From an uncultured Eubacteriales bacterium (GTDB taxonomy: Bacteria > Bacillota > Clostridia > Oscillospirales > Oscillospiraceae), in the NCBI GenBank assembly GCA_958427375.1, contig CAUABY010000147.1, positions 1-5,623 on the forward strand: a stretch of DNA of 5,623 bases. Direction: 5' to 3'. Below, piece after piece: positions 1-5,623 of this stretch; positions within the stretch are counted from its first letter, which is position 1, and each line of letters opens with the position of its first letter. Below the pieces are notes generated by a model. That model was given only the letters and a program-made list of their open reading frames with translations. It was not told where the DNA came from and searched no databases. Made by a program: the position numbers and the translations under genes.

Positions 1-399
1 ATACACAAGCCGTGGTATAACTATCTTCAGCGTGCAGGCTCGATAACAAATAACAAGAACACCCAGCGCAACCTTGAGATAATCCCCGCTGTCGACGCTA
101 TGCTGAATGCCTACCGTGCCGAGGGGCTTTTTGATAAATACCGCGCACAGCTTGAGTATTCCGCTTTTTATAATCAGGTGCTCACCTCCACGACGCGTGT
201 CAATCTTGCTGACTGGCGAAGCGATGTTCAAGACGCGCTCTGCGAAGATTATTTGAAGAAATTCCCTGATTATCTTGAAAACCCATATATAAAGGGCATG
301 AGCAAAAAGTACAGGCTCATACATTTTTTAATCAGGCACAAGCTGCGCCTGTGTCTGCACGCTGTAATGAGCTTAAACAACAAAATAAAAGGCAAATAA
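1..399 (+). CDS. Family 2 glycosyltransferase, C-terminal fragment
   Basis: The reading frame is open from base 1 and ends at a TAA at 397-399, giving 132 visible residues. The start and the catalytic GT-A domain lie outside the window. The fragment opens with HKPWYNYLQRAGSIT, which resembles the segment after the catalytic core in many bacterial GT2 enzymes, where a tyrosine-rich strand leads into an R-x-G-S-I/T motif. It then continues as a helical tail with a basic C-terminus (RHKLRLCLHAVMSLNNKIKGK region). Enzymes of this type transfer sugars from nucleotide-sugar donors to cell-surface polysaccharide or teichoic-acid-like acceptors at the cytoplasmic membrane. The donor and acceptor cannot be inferred here. 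It is convergent with the alaS block and so is not part of that operon. The family call rests on motif resemblance only, since no DxD motif is visible. Confidence 0.72.
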   Translation: MHKPWYNYLQRAGSITNNKNTQRNLEIIPAVDAMLNAYRAEGLFDKYRAQLEYSAFYNQVLTSTTRVNLADWRSDVQDALCEDYLKKFPDYLENPYIKGMSKKYRLIHFLIRHKLRLCLHAVMSLNNKIKGK

Positions 400-406
400 A
401 CGCTTT

Positions 407-430
407 GAGGCCGCCCAAATGGGCGGCCTC
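407..430. terminator. GC-rich hairpin between convergent genes, probable terminator
   Basis: A perfect 10-bp inverted repeat (GAGGCCGCCC, loop AAAT, GGGCGGCCTC) lies 7 nt after the glycosyltransferase stop and 21 nt beyond the HIT gene stop on the other strand. On the plus strand the stem is followed by TTCGTCATTG, and on the minus strand by AAAGCGTTTATTT. Neither is a good uninterrupted U-tract. The position between two convergent stops supports a shared bidirectional terminator, but its strength is uncertain. Confidence 0.7.
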
Positions 431-451
431 TTCGTCATTGTATAGCTTGAA

Positions 452-799
452 TCATACGATTTTTTCCGACAGCTTTTCGCCGCCAAGGATGTGGAAGTGC
501 AGGTGCATGACGGTCTGGCCGCCGTCCACGCCGCAGTTATTCACCACGCGGTAGCCCGTGCTGAGGCCTTCCGCCTTGGCTATTTTTGCGATGCTCTCAA
601 AGATGCGCGCAACATAAGCGGAATTTTCCGCGTTTATATCGTCCGCACAAGCAATGTGCTCCTTGGGCACAACAATAATGTGTACCGGCGCCTGTGGATT
701 GATGTCGCGGAAAGCATAGACATGTTCATCCTCATAAACCTTGGTTGAGGTGATTTCGCCCGCTATAATCTTGCAGAAAATGCAGTTTTCGTCTCTCAT
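452..799 (-). CDS. HIT-family (HINT-like) nucleotide hydrolase
   Basis: This complete 115-residue protein has the usual length for HINT-branch histidine-triad proteins. The triad HLHFHILGG lies at residues 99-107, preceded by the conserved GGQTVMH segment. By analogy with HINT1 the central His101 would be the nucleophile that forms a nucleotidyl intermediate. The N-terminus CIFCKIIAGEI carries a C-x2-C pair (Cys6, Cys9). With His48 and His99 this could form the zinc site known in some members. Such proteins hydrolyse nucleoside phosphoramidates, and related enzymes split aminoacyl-adenylates; the physiological substrate is usually unknown. The ATG at 797-799 is preceded by AGGGAG (807-812) with 7-nt spacing. 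It starts 26 nt after the alaS stop with no terminator between them, so co-transcription is likely. The family call is secure, the substrate is not. Confidence 0.95.
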   Translation of the reverse strand: MRDENCIFCKIIAGEITSTKVYEDEHVYAFRDINPQAPVHIIVVPKEHIACADDINAENSAYVARIFESIAKIAKAEGLSTGYRVVNNCGVDGGQTVMHLHFHILGGEKLSEKIV

Positions 800-825
800 A
801 TCGCTTCTCCCTCTTAAACTATATA

Positions 826-3468
826 TTAGTCCTTCACGTTGTCATTGACGAAGTTGTCAACCGCTGCCATCGCGTCATCAAGCTTGAGGAGATTCTTGCA
901 GCCGCCCATTGCGGAGTCAGGCTTACCGCCGCCTGTGCCGTCACAGATCTTGGTGATGTGCTTGATAAGGGTGCCGGCATTGACGCCGCGCTCCACAGCG
1001 TTCTTGCCGCAGACGGCGAGCAATGTCGCCTTGCTGTCGGCAGTCACGGCGAGTACTGCGACAATGTTGGGATAGCGGTCTCTGAGCTGGTCACCGGTCT
1101 TACGGATATCGGCGGCACTGAACGGCCCATTGGTAATTGTGATGACCTTGAGTCCCTTAATCTCCTTTGCGCCGTAGAGCATTCTCTCAGTCTCGCCGGA
1201 AATAAGCTGATCCTTGAGCTTGTCAATGTTCTGCTTGAGCTCATGCATCTCGCGCAGGTTGCTCTCAACCTTGCTCATGAGCTCGGCTGGTCTCGCCTTG
1301 AGCCTGTCGGAGACGTTGGCAATAGTGCTTGCCATCTCGACATATTTCTTTATTACCTCGCGGCCGGTGATTGCCTCTATGCGGCGCACGCCAGAGGCAA
1401 CAGAGCCCTCAGATACGATGATGAAAGAGCCAACCTTTGCGGTGTTGCCAAGATGTGTGCCGCCGCAGAATTCCATGGAGTAGTCGCCCATCTTCACAAC
1501 TCTGACCGTGTCGCCGTACTTCTCTCCGAAGAGTGCCATTGCGCCGAGCTCCTTGGCCTCATTGTAGGGCATGACCTCAGTGGTGATATCAGCACCGTTC
1601 AAAATCATATCCGCCATGAGCGCGTTGACCTTGACTATCTCTTCAGCGGTAAGCGCGGAGAAGTGCGTAAAGTCAAAGCGCAGGCGGTCAGGCTCAACAA
1701 GGGAGCCCGCCTGATGCACATGATCACCCAGGACAGTTCTCAGCGCCGATTGCAAAAGGTGCGTTGCGCTGTGGGCGCGGGATATGGCCTTGCGGCGCTC
1801 AAGGTCTATAGAAACATGCAGCGTGTCACCAATCTCTATCTTGCCCTCGGTAAGCTTGCCGTAATGCATGAACTTGCCGCCCTTGTTCTTGATTACATTG
1901 TTGACCTCAAAACGCACACCGTCAGCGGTCATAACGCCGTGGTCGGCAGTCTGGCCGCCCATCTCGGCGTACATGGTCGTCTTGTCAAGGACTATGACCG
2001 CGTCCATACCGGCGTTTATCTCGCCGCAGAGCTCATCGCCCGCGACAAGGGCAACAACAGAAGCGTCACACTCGTTGTCTGCATAGCCGACAAACTCTGT
2101 CTCAGGGACATCCTTGCCGAACTCCTGACCAGCCCAGCCAAGGTCACCCAGCGCTTCGCGCGCTTTGCGCGCACGCACGCGCTGCTCTTCCATGAGCTTT
2201 TTGAACTCGTCCTCGTTTACGCTCATTCCCTCGTCCTCGCACATCTCAATGGTGAGGTCAACCGGGAAGCCATAGGTGTCATACAGCTTGAAAGCGTCAG
2301 TGCCGGAGAAAATGGTCTCGCCCTTGGCCTTATGCTCGGCGAGCAGGTCGGAGAAAATCTTCATGCCTGCGTCGATGGTCTTGGCAAAATTCTCCTCCTC
2401 AGTCTTTACGACTTTGGTGATGTAGCTCTGCTTCTCACGAAGCTCCGGGTACTGGCACTCATTTTCGTGAATAACAGTATCAATGACCCTGTAAAGGAAA
2501 GGCTCATTCATTCCGAGGAGCTTGCCGTGGCGTGCGGCACGGCGCAGCAGACGGCGCAGGACATAGCCGCGCCCCTCATTAGAGGGCAGAACGCCGTCAC
2601 AAATCATAAATGCGGCAGAGCGGATATGGTCGGTGATAACGCGCAGAGAAACATCCATCTTCTGGGACTTTCCGTAATAAGCCCCGGTCAGTTCGCTGAC
2701 CTTGTGAGTGATGTTCATAACGGTGTCGACGTCAAAGAGTGAGTCAACCCCCTGGCAGACGACCGCAAGGCGCTCAAGCCCCATGCCGGTGTCGATGTTC
2801 TTCTGCTGGAGTTCGGTATAATTGCCGTTGCCGTCATTGTCAAACTGTGAGAAAACGTTGTTCCAGACCTCCATATAGCGGTCGCAGTCACAGCCGACAG
2901 TGCAGCCGGACTTGCCGCAGCCATACTCCGGGCCGCGGTCATAGTAAATCTCAGAGCAGGGGCCGCAGGGACCTGCTCCGTGCTCCCAAAAATTATCCTC
3001 CTTGCCGAAGCGGAAAATGCGCTCTTCCGGGATGCCTATCTCCTTGTTCCAGATTTCAAAGGCCTCATCATCGTCAAGGTAGATAGAGGGGTAAAGTCTC
3101 TCAGGGTCAAGGCCCACCCACTTGGGAGAGGTGAGAAACTCCCAGCTCCATGCTATGGCTTCATGCTTGAAGTAGTCGCCGAAGGAGAAGTTGCCGAGCA
3201 TTTCAAAATAGGTGCCGTGGCGTGCGGTCTTGCCGATATTCTCAATATCGCCGGTGCGGATGCACTTCTGGCAGGTGCAGACGCGGTGGTGCGGCGGCTC
3301 CTGCTCGCCTTTAAAATAGGGCTTCATGGGCGCCATGCCGGAATTTATGAGCAAAAGGCTCGCGTCATTCTGCGGTATGAGCGAGAAGCTTGGCAGACGC
3401 AGATGATCCTTGCTCTCAAAAAAGCTCAGGAACATTTCGCGCAGTTGGTTAAGTCCGTACTTTTCCAT
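826..3468 (-). CDS. alaS: Alanyl-tRNA synthetase
   Basis: This full-length 880-residue cytoplasmic class II synthetase attaches alanine to tRNA-Ala using ATP; E. coli AlaS is about 876 residues. The catalytic domain spans roughly residues 1-240 and includes the motif 2 region TARHGTYFEMLGNFSFGDYF (81-100). A motif 3-like segment, NEGRGYVLRRLLRRA, lies at 297-311 in the tRNA-recognition region. The editing domain, which clears Ser- and Gly-tRNA-Ala, carries both halves of the zinc site: H-SAT-H at 566-570 and C-GGT-H at 668-672. A coiled-coil-like linker (about 720-760) leads to a C-terminal DHHA1-type domain with GTGGG at 844-848. A cysteine cluster (Cys184, 189, 193, 195) sits where E. coli AlaS has a Cys-His zinc box. 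The ATG at 3466-3468 follows GGAGG by 9 nt. The gene lies behind its own promoter and a T-box leader. All core motifs are intact, with no frameshift. Confidence 0.99.
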   Translation of the reverse strand: MEKYGLNQLREMFLSFFESKDHLRLPSFSLIPQNDASLLLINSGMAPMKPYFKGEQEPPHHRVCTCQKCIRTGDIENIGKTARHGTYFEMLGNFSFGDYFKHEAIAWSWEFLTSPKWVGLDPERLYPSIYLDDDEAFEIWNKEIGIPEERIFRFGKEDNFWEHGAGPCGPCSEIYYDRGPEYGCGKSGCTVGCDCDRYMEVWNNVFSQFDNDGNGNYTELQQKNIDTGMGLERLAVVCQGVDSLFDVDTVMNITHKVSELTGAYYGKSQKMDVSLRVITDHIRSAAFMICDGVLPSNEGRGYVLRRLLRRAARHGKLLGMNEPFLYRVIDTVIHENECQYPELREKQSYITKVVKTEEENFAKTIDAGMKIFSDLLAEHKAKGETIFSGTDAFKLYDTYGFPVDLTIEMCEDEGMSVNEDEFKKLMEEQRVRARKAREALGDLGWAGQEFGKDVPETEFVGYADNECDASVVALVAGDELCGEINAGMDAVIVLDKTTMYAEMGGQTADHGVMTADGVRFEVNNVIKNKGGKFMHYGKLTEGKIEIGDTLHVSIDLERRKAISRAHSATHLLQSALRTVLGDHVHQAGSLVEPDRLRFDFTHFSALTAEEIVKVNALMADMILNGADITTEVMPYNEAKELGAMALFGEKYGDTVRVVKMGDYSMEFCGGTHLGNTAKVGSFIIVSEGSVASGVRRIEAITGREVIKKYVEMASTIANVSDRLKARPAELMSKVESNLREMHELKQNIDKLKDQLISGETERMLYGAKEIKGLKVITITNGPFSAADIRKTGDQLRDRYPNIVAVLAVTADSKATLLAVCGKNAVERGVNAGTLIKHITKICDGTGGGKPDSAMGGCKNLLKLDDAMAAVDNFVNDNVKD

Positions 3469-3477
3469 TTCATTTAT

Positions 3478-3482
3478 CCTCC
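3478..3482 (-). promoter_or_regulatory. Shine-Dalgarno of alaS
   Basis: GGAGG on the minus strand lies 9 nt before the alaS ATG (3466-3468). An overlapping out-of-frame ATG (3471-3473) is only 4 nt from the same site and would encode just 15 residues before a TGA. Spacing and the conserved MEKYGLNQLR start therefore support 3468. The site lies after the leader terminator, so it is transcribed only upon antitermination. Confidence 0.85.
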
Positions 3483-3509
3483 AATTTGTTTTTCTCTTTC
3501 AGCGTACCT

Positions 3510-3545
3510 AAAAAATAGACCTCCGCCCCAGTACAGGGGCGAAGG
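3510..3545 (-). terminator. T-box attenuator terminator before alaS
   Basis: On the minus strand CCTTCGCCCC (3545-3536) pairs with GGGGCGGAGG (3529-3520) as a 10-bp stem with one G-U pair and the 6-nt loop TGTACT. TCTATTTTTT follows (3519-3510). This is a strong intrinsic terminator. It is mutually exclusive with the antiterminator that uses the T-box sequence at 3553-3566. It should stop transcription before alaS when tRNA-Ala is charged, and also stop read-through from the U32 gene. Confidence 0.93.
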
Positions 3546-3740
3546 TTTAATTCGCGGTACCACCCTGATTGCCGCAGTGCGGCATCTCGTGTACCTTTAA
3601 CGCAGGTATACGCCCCGGTCACCCAAGGAGGCTCAGAAGCGGCCGCCGGGATGAAGCACAGGGTCTCGCAGCAAACGACCCCTCTCTGAAATGCTCTGCT
3701 CCGTCTCATTTCGTCACAGCCAGTATTATTTTAAATTACT
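3510..3740 (-). promoter_or_regulatory. T-box riboswitch leader of alaS (tRNA-Ala sensing)
   Basis: The minus strand carries the conserved T-box AGGGTGGTACCGCG at 3553-3566. Upstream lie Stem I hallmarks: the AG-bulge segment CAGAGA (3683-3688) and the distal-loop consensus GCTGCGAGACC (3662-3672), framed by a GGGTC/GACCC helix. The specifier-loop region reads GGCGGCCGCTTCTGAG. By alignment with known leaders the specifier is GCC (3641-3643), an alanine codon that matches the downstream gene. A GCCGC/GCGGC hairpin (3570-3584) fits Stem III. The UGGU bulge can pair with ACCA, consistent with discriminator A of bacterial tRNA-Ala. In this family, uncharged cognate tRNA stabilises the antiterminator and permits read-through. 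The AGGG of the T-box can pair with the CCCCU that otherwise forms the terminator 5' arm. T-box identity is very secure. The exact specifier triplet is an inference, because GCG is also present nearby. Confidence 0.96.
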
Positions 3741-3745
3741 TTTGC

Positions 3746-3773
3746 ATTTTAACACAGCCGCGCATTTTGTCAA
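3746..3773 (-). promoter_or_regulatory. Sigma-A-type promoter of alaS
   Basis: A perfect -35 TTGACA (3768-3773) and a -10 TAAAAT (3746-3751, five of six consensus bases) are separated by 16 bp on the minus strand. The -10 is preceded by TGT, an extended -10 element. Initiation is expected near 3739-3740, just upstream of T-box Stem I, giving a leader of about 270 nt. The position between the U32 stop and the T-box fits exactly what alaS needs. Confidence 0.88.
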
Positions 3774-3802
3774 GCGTAAAACACGGCAAAACCAGACATT
3801 TT

Positions 3803-5005
3803 TCATCTGCGGCGGCGCAATATGGAATAGCGCGGCGCGAAAACCGGCAGTTTCATATGTATCTCCATCATGGCGTGGCGCGTATCGGCAATCTCCTCGC
3901 CGTCCGCACTATACATATGCTCCACCTTAAATGCAATTGGTTCGCCCTTAGGTGACAGAAGCTCAAGCTCATCACCGGCACAGAATTTGTTGCGTTGGGT
4001 CAATACAGCCGCGCCGTTTTCATCACAGCTTTCAACCACCGCGGCAACATCCGCCGTGGTGAAATAACTTGCCTCCGCGTAATGCTGCCCCGGCTTGCCG
4101 AAGTAAAAGCCTGTGGAATATGGCCTGTGCGAGACCATATCAGTCTCATCCACCCAGATGCGTTCAAGCGCACGCCCCTCAATCGCCGCGTCAAGCGCGT
4201 GGCGGTACGCGTTGGTGATAACCGCGGCATAGTAGGCGGATTTCATGCGTCCTTCTATTTTGAAGCTTGTAACACCCGCGTCAATCAGCTCCGGCAGGTG
4301 CTCTATCATACACATGTCGCGTGAGTTGAGAATAAACGTGCCACCGTCCTCGCTTATCTCAAAATACTCTCCCGGCCGCTTTTCCTCGACAATGTGGTAT
4401 TTCCAGCGGCAGGGCTGGGCACATTGGCCGCGGTTGGCGTCACGCCCTGTGAGATAGTTTGAGAGCAAGCATCTTCCGGAGAACGACACGCACATCGCCC
4501 CGTGGACAAAAGCCTCTATTCTAAGCTCCGGCGGCGTATTGGAGCGTATTTTCTTTATATCCTCAAGCGGCGTCTCGCGCGCGAGAACAACGGTATCCGC
4601 GCCCATGCTGTAAAGCGCGTTTGCCGTGGCGCTGTTGATAACACCAAGCTGAGTGCTGACATGGCGCTTCACGCGCGGGGCATACTTTTTTGCAAGCTCC
4701 AGCACACCCAAGTCCGCGATGATGAGCGCATCCACCCCTGCCTCCTGCAAAAAGCCCAGATACTCCGGCAGTTCGTTGAGCTCATCCTCGCGCGGGAGGG
4801 TGTTGCATGTTACATACACCCGCACACCTGACCTGTGCGCCTCCCGCACGGCCACGGCCAGCTCCTCATCAGAGAAGTTGACCGCCGCAGCTCGCATGCC
4901 AAAGCGTCTGCCCGCGAGATACACAGCGTCCGCTCCATAGGCTATATCCATTCTCAGCCGCTCCATATCTCCCGCGGGAGAAAGGAGCTCAAGTTTATCA
5001 TTCAT
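3803..5005 (-). CDS. U32-family protein, probable tRNA wobble-uridine hydroxylase (TrhP/YegQ-like)
   Basis: This 400-residue protein opens with the family hallmark MNDKLELLSPAGD. The U32 signature lies at 164-182 (EAFVHGAMCVSFSGRC) and NSRDMCMIEHLPEL plus FKIEGRMKS at 227-256. A C-terminal segment from about 295 (PYSTGFYFGKPG) corresponds to the beta-rich domain of larger members. Cys172, Cys179, Cys195 and Cys232 match the spacing of the four [4Fe-4S] ligands described for E. coli UbiU. U32 proteins were long annotated as collagenases. TrhP/YegQ and the Bacillus YrrN/YrrO pair instead act in prephenate-dependent 5-hydroxylation of U34 in tRNA. I chose the ATG at 5003-5005, which overlaps the mltG stop as ATGAATGA. 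A farther ATG at 5086 would add 27 residues of unrelated sequence inside mltG. No Shine-Dalgarno is visible, so translational coupling to mltG is likely. The family is certain; the tRNA role is inferred from subgroup motifs and neighbourhood. Confidence 0.93.
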   Translation of the reverse strand: MNDKLELLSPAGDMERLRMDIAYGADAVYLAGRRFGMRAAAVNFSDEELAVAVREAHRSGVRVYVTCNTLPREDELNELPEYLGFLQEAGVDALIIADLGVLELAKKYAPRVKRHVSTQLGVINSATANALYSMGADTVVLARETPLEDIKKIRSNTPPELRIEAFVHGAMCVSFSGRCLLSNYLTGRDANRGQCAQPCRWKYHIVEEKRPGEYFEISEDGGTFILNSRDMCMIEHLPELIDAGVTSFKIEGRMKSAYYAAVITNAYRHALDAAIEGRALERIWVDETDMVSHRPYSTGFYFGKPGQHYAEASYFTTADVAAVVESCDENGAAVLTQRNKFCAGDELELLSPKGEPIAFKVEHMYSADGEEIADTRHAMMEIHMKLPVFAPRYSILRRRR

Positions 5006-5623
5006 AGTTCTGCGTGGCAACAAAGGCGTCAAATTCACCGGAATTTGTGAAGAAGCGGTGGGTGCCTGTCGCGGTATCAAGTGCATAGTAAAAATAGCTT
5101 GTGCTCTCAGGATTCAGCACAGCCTCAATAGACGCAAGGCCGGGGTTTGCAATAGGCGTGGGCGGCAGGCCCTGATACAAACGGGTGTTGTAGGGGCTGT
5201 CCTCGCTGAGCATCTCGCCTGTAGGCGCGCCCTCATGATCCGGGTGGGTGTAAAGTATCGATGCGTCTATGCCAAGCGGCATGTTTGCGGCAAGGCGGTT
5301 ATAGATAACGGAGGCAATTGTGCGGCGCTCTGTGTCATTTGCCGCCTCGCGCTCAATGAGCGAGGCCATATTGACAACCGAGCGGATATCAAGACCCATA
5401 TTCGTTATCTGCGTAATCATCTCGTCCGTCACACGGTAATGGAAGTTCTCAAGCAGCTTGTTGATAGCGCTCGACGCCTGCATACCAACATAGAACTCAT
5501 AGGTGTCCGGGAAGAGGAAGCCCTCAAGCCTTGACGCGTCGTCCTCAGGTATGCCGTCAAGGAAACTGTAGTTGTAGCTGTAGTTTGCCGCCGCGTCCAT
5601 AAGGTCATCGTACGAGCAGACCT
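4998..5623 (-). CDS. mltG: Endolytic murein transglycosylase MltG, C-terminal part
   Basis: The frame is open to the right edge and ends at TGA (4998-5000), giving about 207 visible residues; the N-terminal cytoplasmic and membrane-anchor parts lie outside. Visible YceG/MltG family motifs in order are LEGFLFPDTYEF, NMASLIEREA, ASVIYNRL, DSPYNTRLYQGLPPTPIANPG and SIEAVLNP. The first Glu of IERE (codon 5352-5354) corresponds to the catalytic Glu of E. coli MltG (E218). The enzyme cleaves nascent glycan strands at the outer face of the membrane, leaving anhydro ends and helping to set strand length. The frame continues upstream of the Met at 5600 (VCSYDDLM) without a stop, so that Met is internal. 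The gene overlaps the U32 gene by 8 nt and is its likely co-transcribed upstream partner. Confidence 0.96.
   Translation of the reverse strand, partial: VCSYDDLMDAAANYSYNYSFLDGIPEDDASRLEGFLFPDTYEFYVGMQASSAINKLLENFHYRVTDEMITQITNMGLDIRSVVNMASLIEREAANDTERRTIASVIYNRLAANMPLGIDASILYTHPDHEGAPTGEMLSEDSPYNTRLYQGLPPTPIANPGLASIEAVLNPESTSYFYYALDTATGTHRFFTNSGEFDAFVATQNYE

Noticed and set aside
351..554. Small plus-strand frame across the convergent intergenic region
   Set aside because: It runs through the terminator hairpin and antisense into the HIT gene. There is no ribosome site and no conserved motif.
958..2742. A 594-codon open frame on the plus strand opposite alaS
   Set aside because: It lies wholly antisense to the highly conserved alaS coding sequence, contains no recognisable domain and reads like a back-translation of alaS codon bias. 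Long antisense frames are common over GC-rich conserved genes.
3234..3250. Inverted repeat CGATATT-CTC-AATATCG inside alaS
   Set aside because: It falls on codons for the conserved GDIENIGK segment and has no T-tract or regulatory context, so it is probably coincidental.
4969..4980. Perfect 12-bp palindrome CTCCCGCGGGAG
   Set aside because: It encodes the conserved SPAG(D) segment at the U32 N-terminus. It is a product of codon choice and there is no second copy or operator context that I can see.
5006..5086. A 27-residue N-terminal extension of the U32 protein
   Set aside because: The extra residues are out-of-frame mltG sequence. Family members begin at the ELLSPAGD segment, so the ATG at 5003-5005 is preferred.
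5058..5534. A 158-codon plus-strand frame opposite mltG
   Set aside because: It is antisense to the conserved MltG domain, has no recognisable motif and no supporting start context.

Overview
This 5.6 kb window looks like the chromosome of a Firmicute, most likely a moderately GC-rich member of the Clostridia (roughly half G+C by eye). The main reasons are a T-box leader in front of alaS and the pairing of mltG with a U32-family gene, a neighbourhood familiar from Bacillus and Clostridium. I cannot assign a genus from the sequence.

Layout, left to right. Positions 1-399 (+) hold the C-terminal end of a family 2 glycosyltransferase cut by the left edge. A 10-bp GC hairpin (407-430) separates it from a convergent minus-strand block that fills the rest of the window. 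In transcription order, from right to left, that block is: mltG (3' part only, cut by the right edge); a U32-family gene that overlaps mltG by 8 nt; a promoter and about 270 nt of T-box riboswitch leader; alaS; and a small HIT-family gene 26 nt after alaS.

The minus-strand genes are mainly housekeeping. MltG trims nascent peptidoglycan strands. The U32 protein is best read as a tRNA wobble-uridine hydroxylase of the TrhP/YegQ type rather than a protease. AlaS charges tRNA-Ala and its expression should be controlled by uncharged tRNA-Ala through the T-box. The HIT protein is a small nucleotide hydrolase probably co-transcribed with alaS, so it may fall under the same T-box.

The only stretch over 300 bases without a gene is 3469-3802. 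It is well explained by the alaS promoter, T-box, attenuator hairpin and Shine-Dalgarno sequence. I saw no mobile element, CRISPR array, tRNA or rRNA gene, and no clear undescribed system. The most informative points are the alanine T-box with its matching promoter, the tight mltG/U32 coupling, and a possible functional link between the U32 tRNA modifier and the tRNA-sensing alaS leader.
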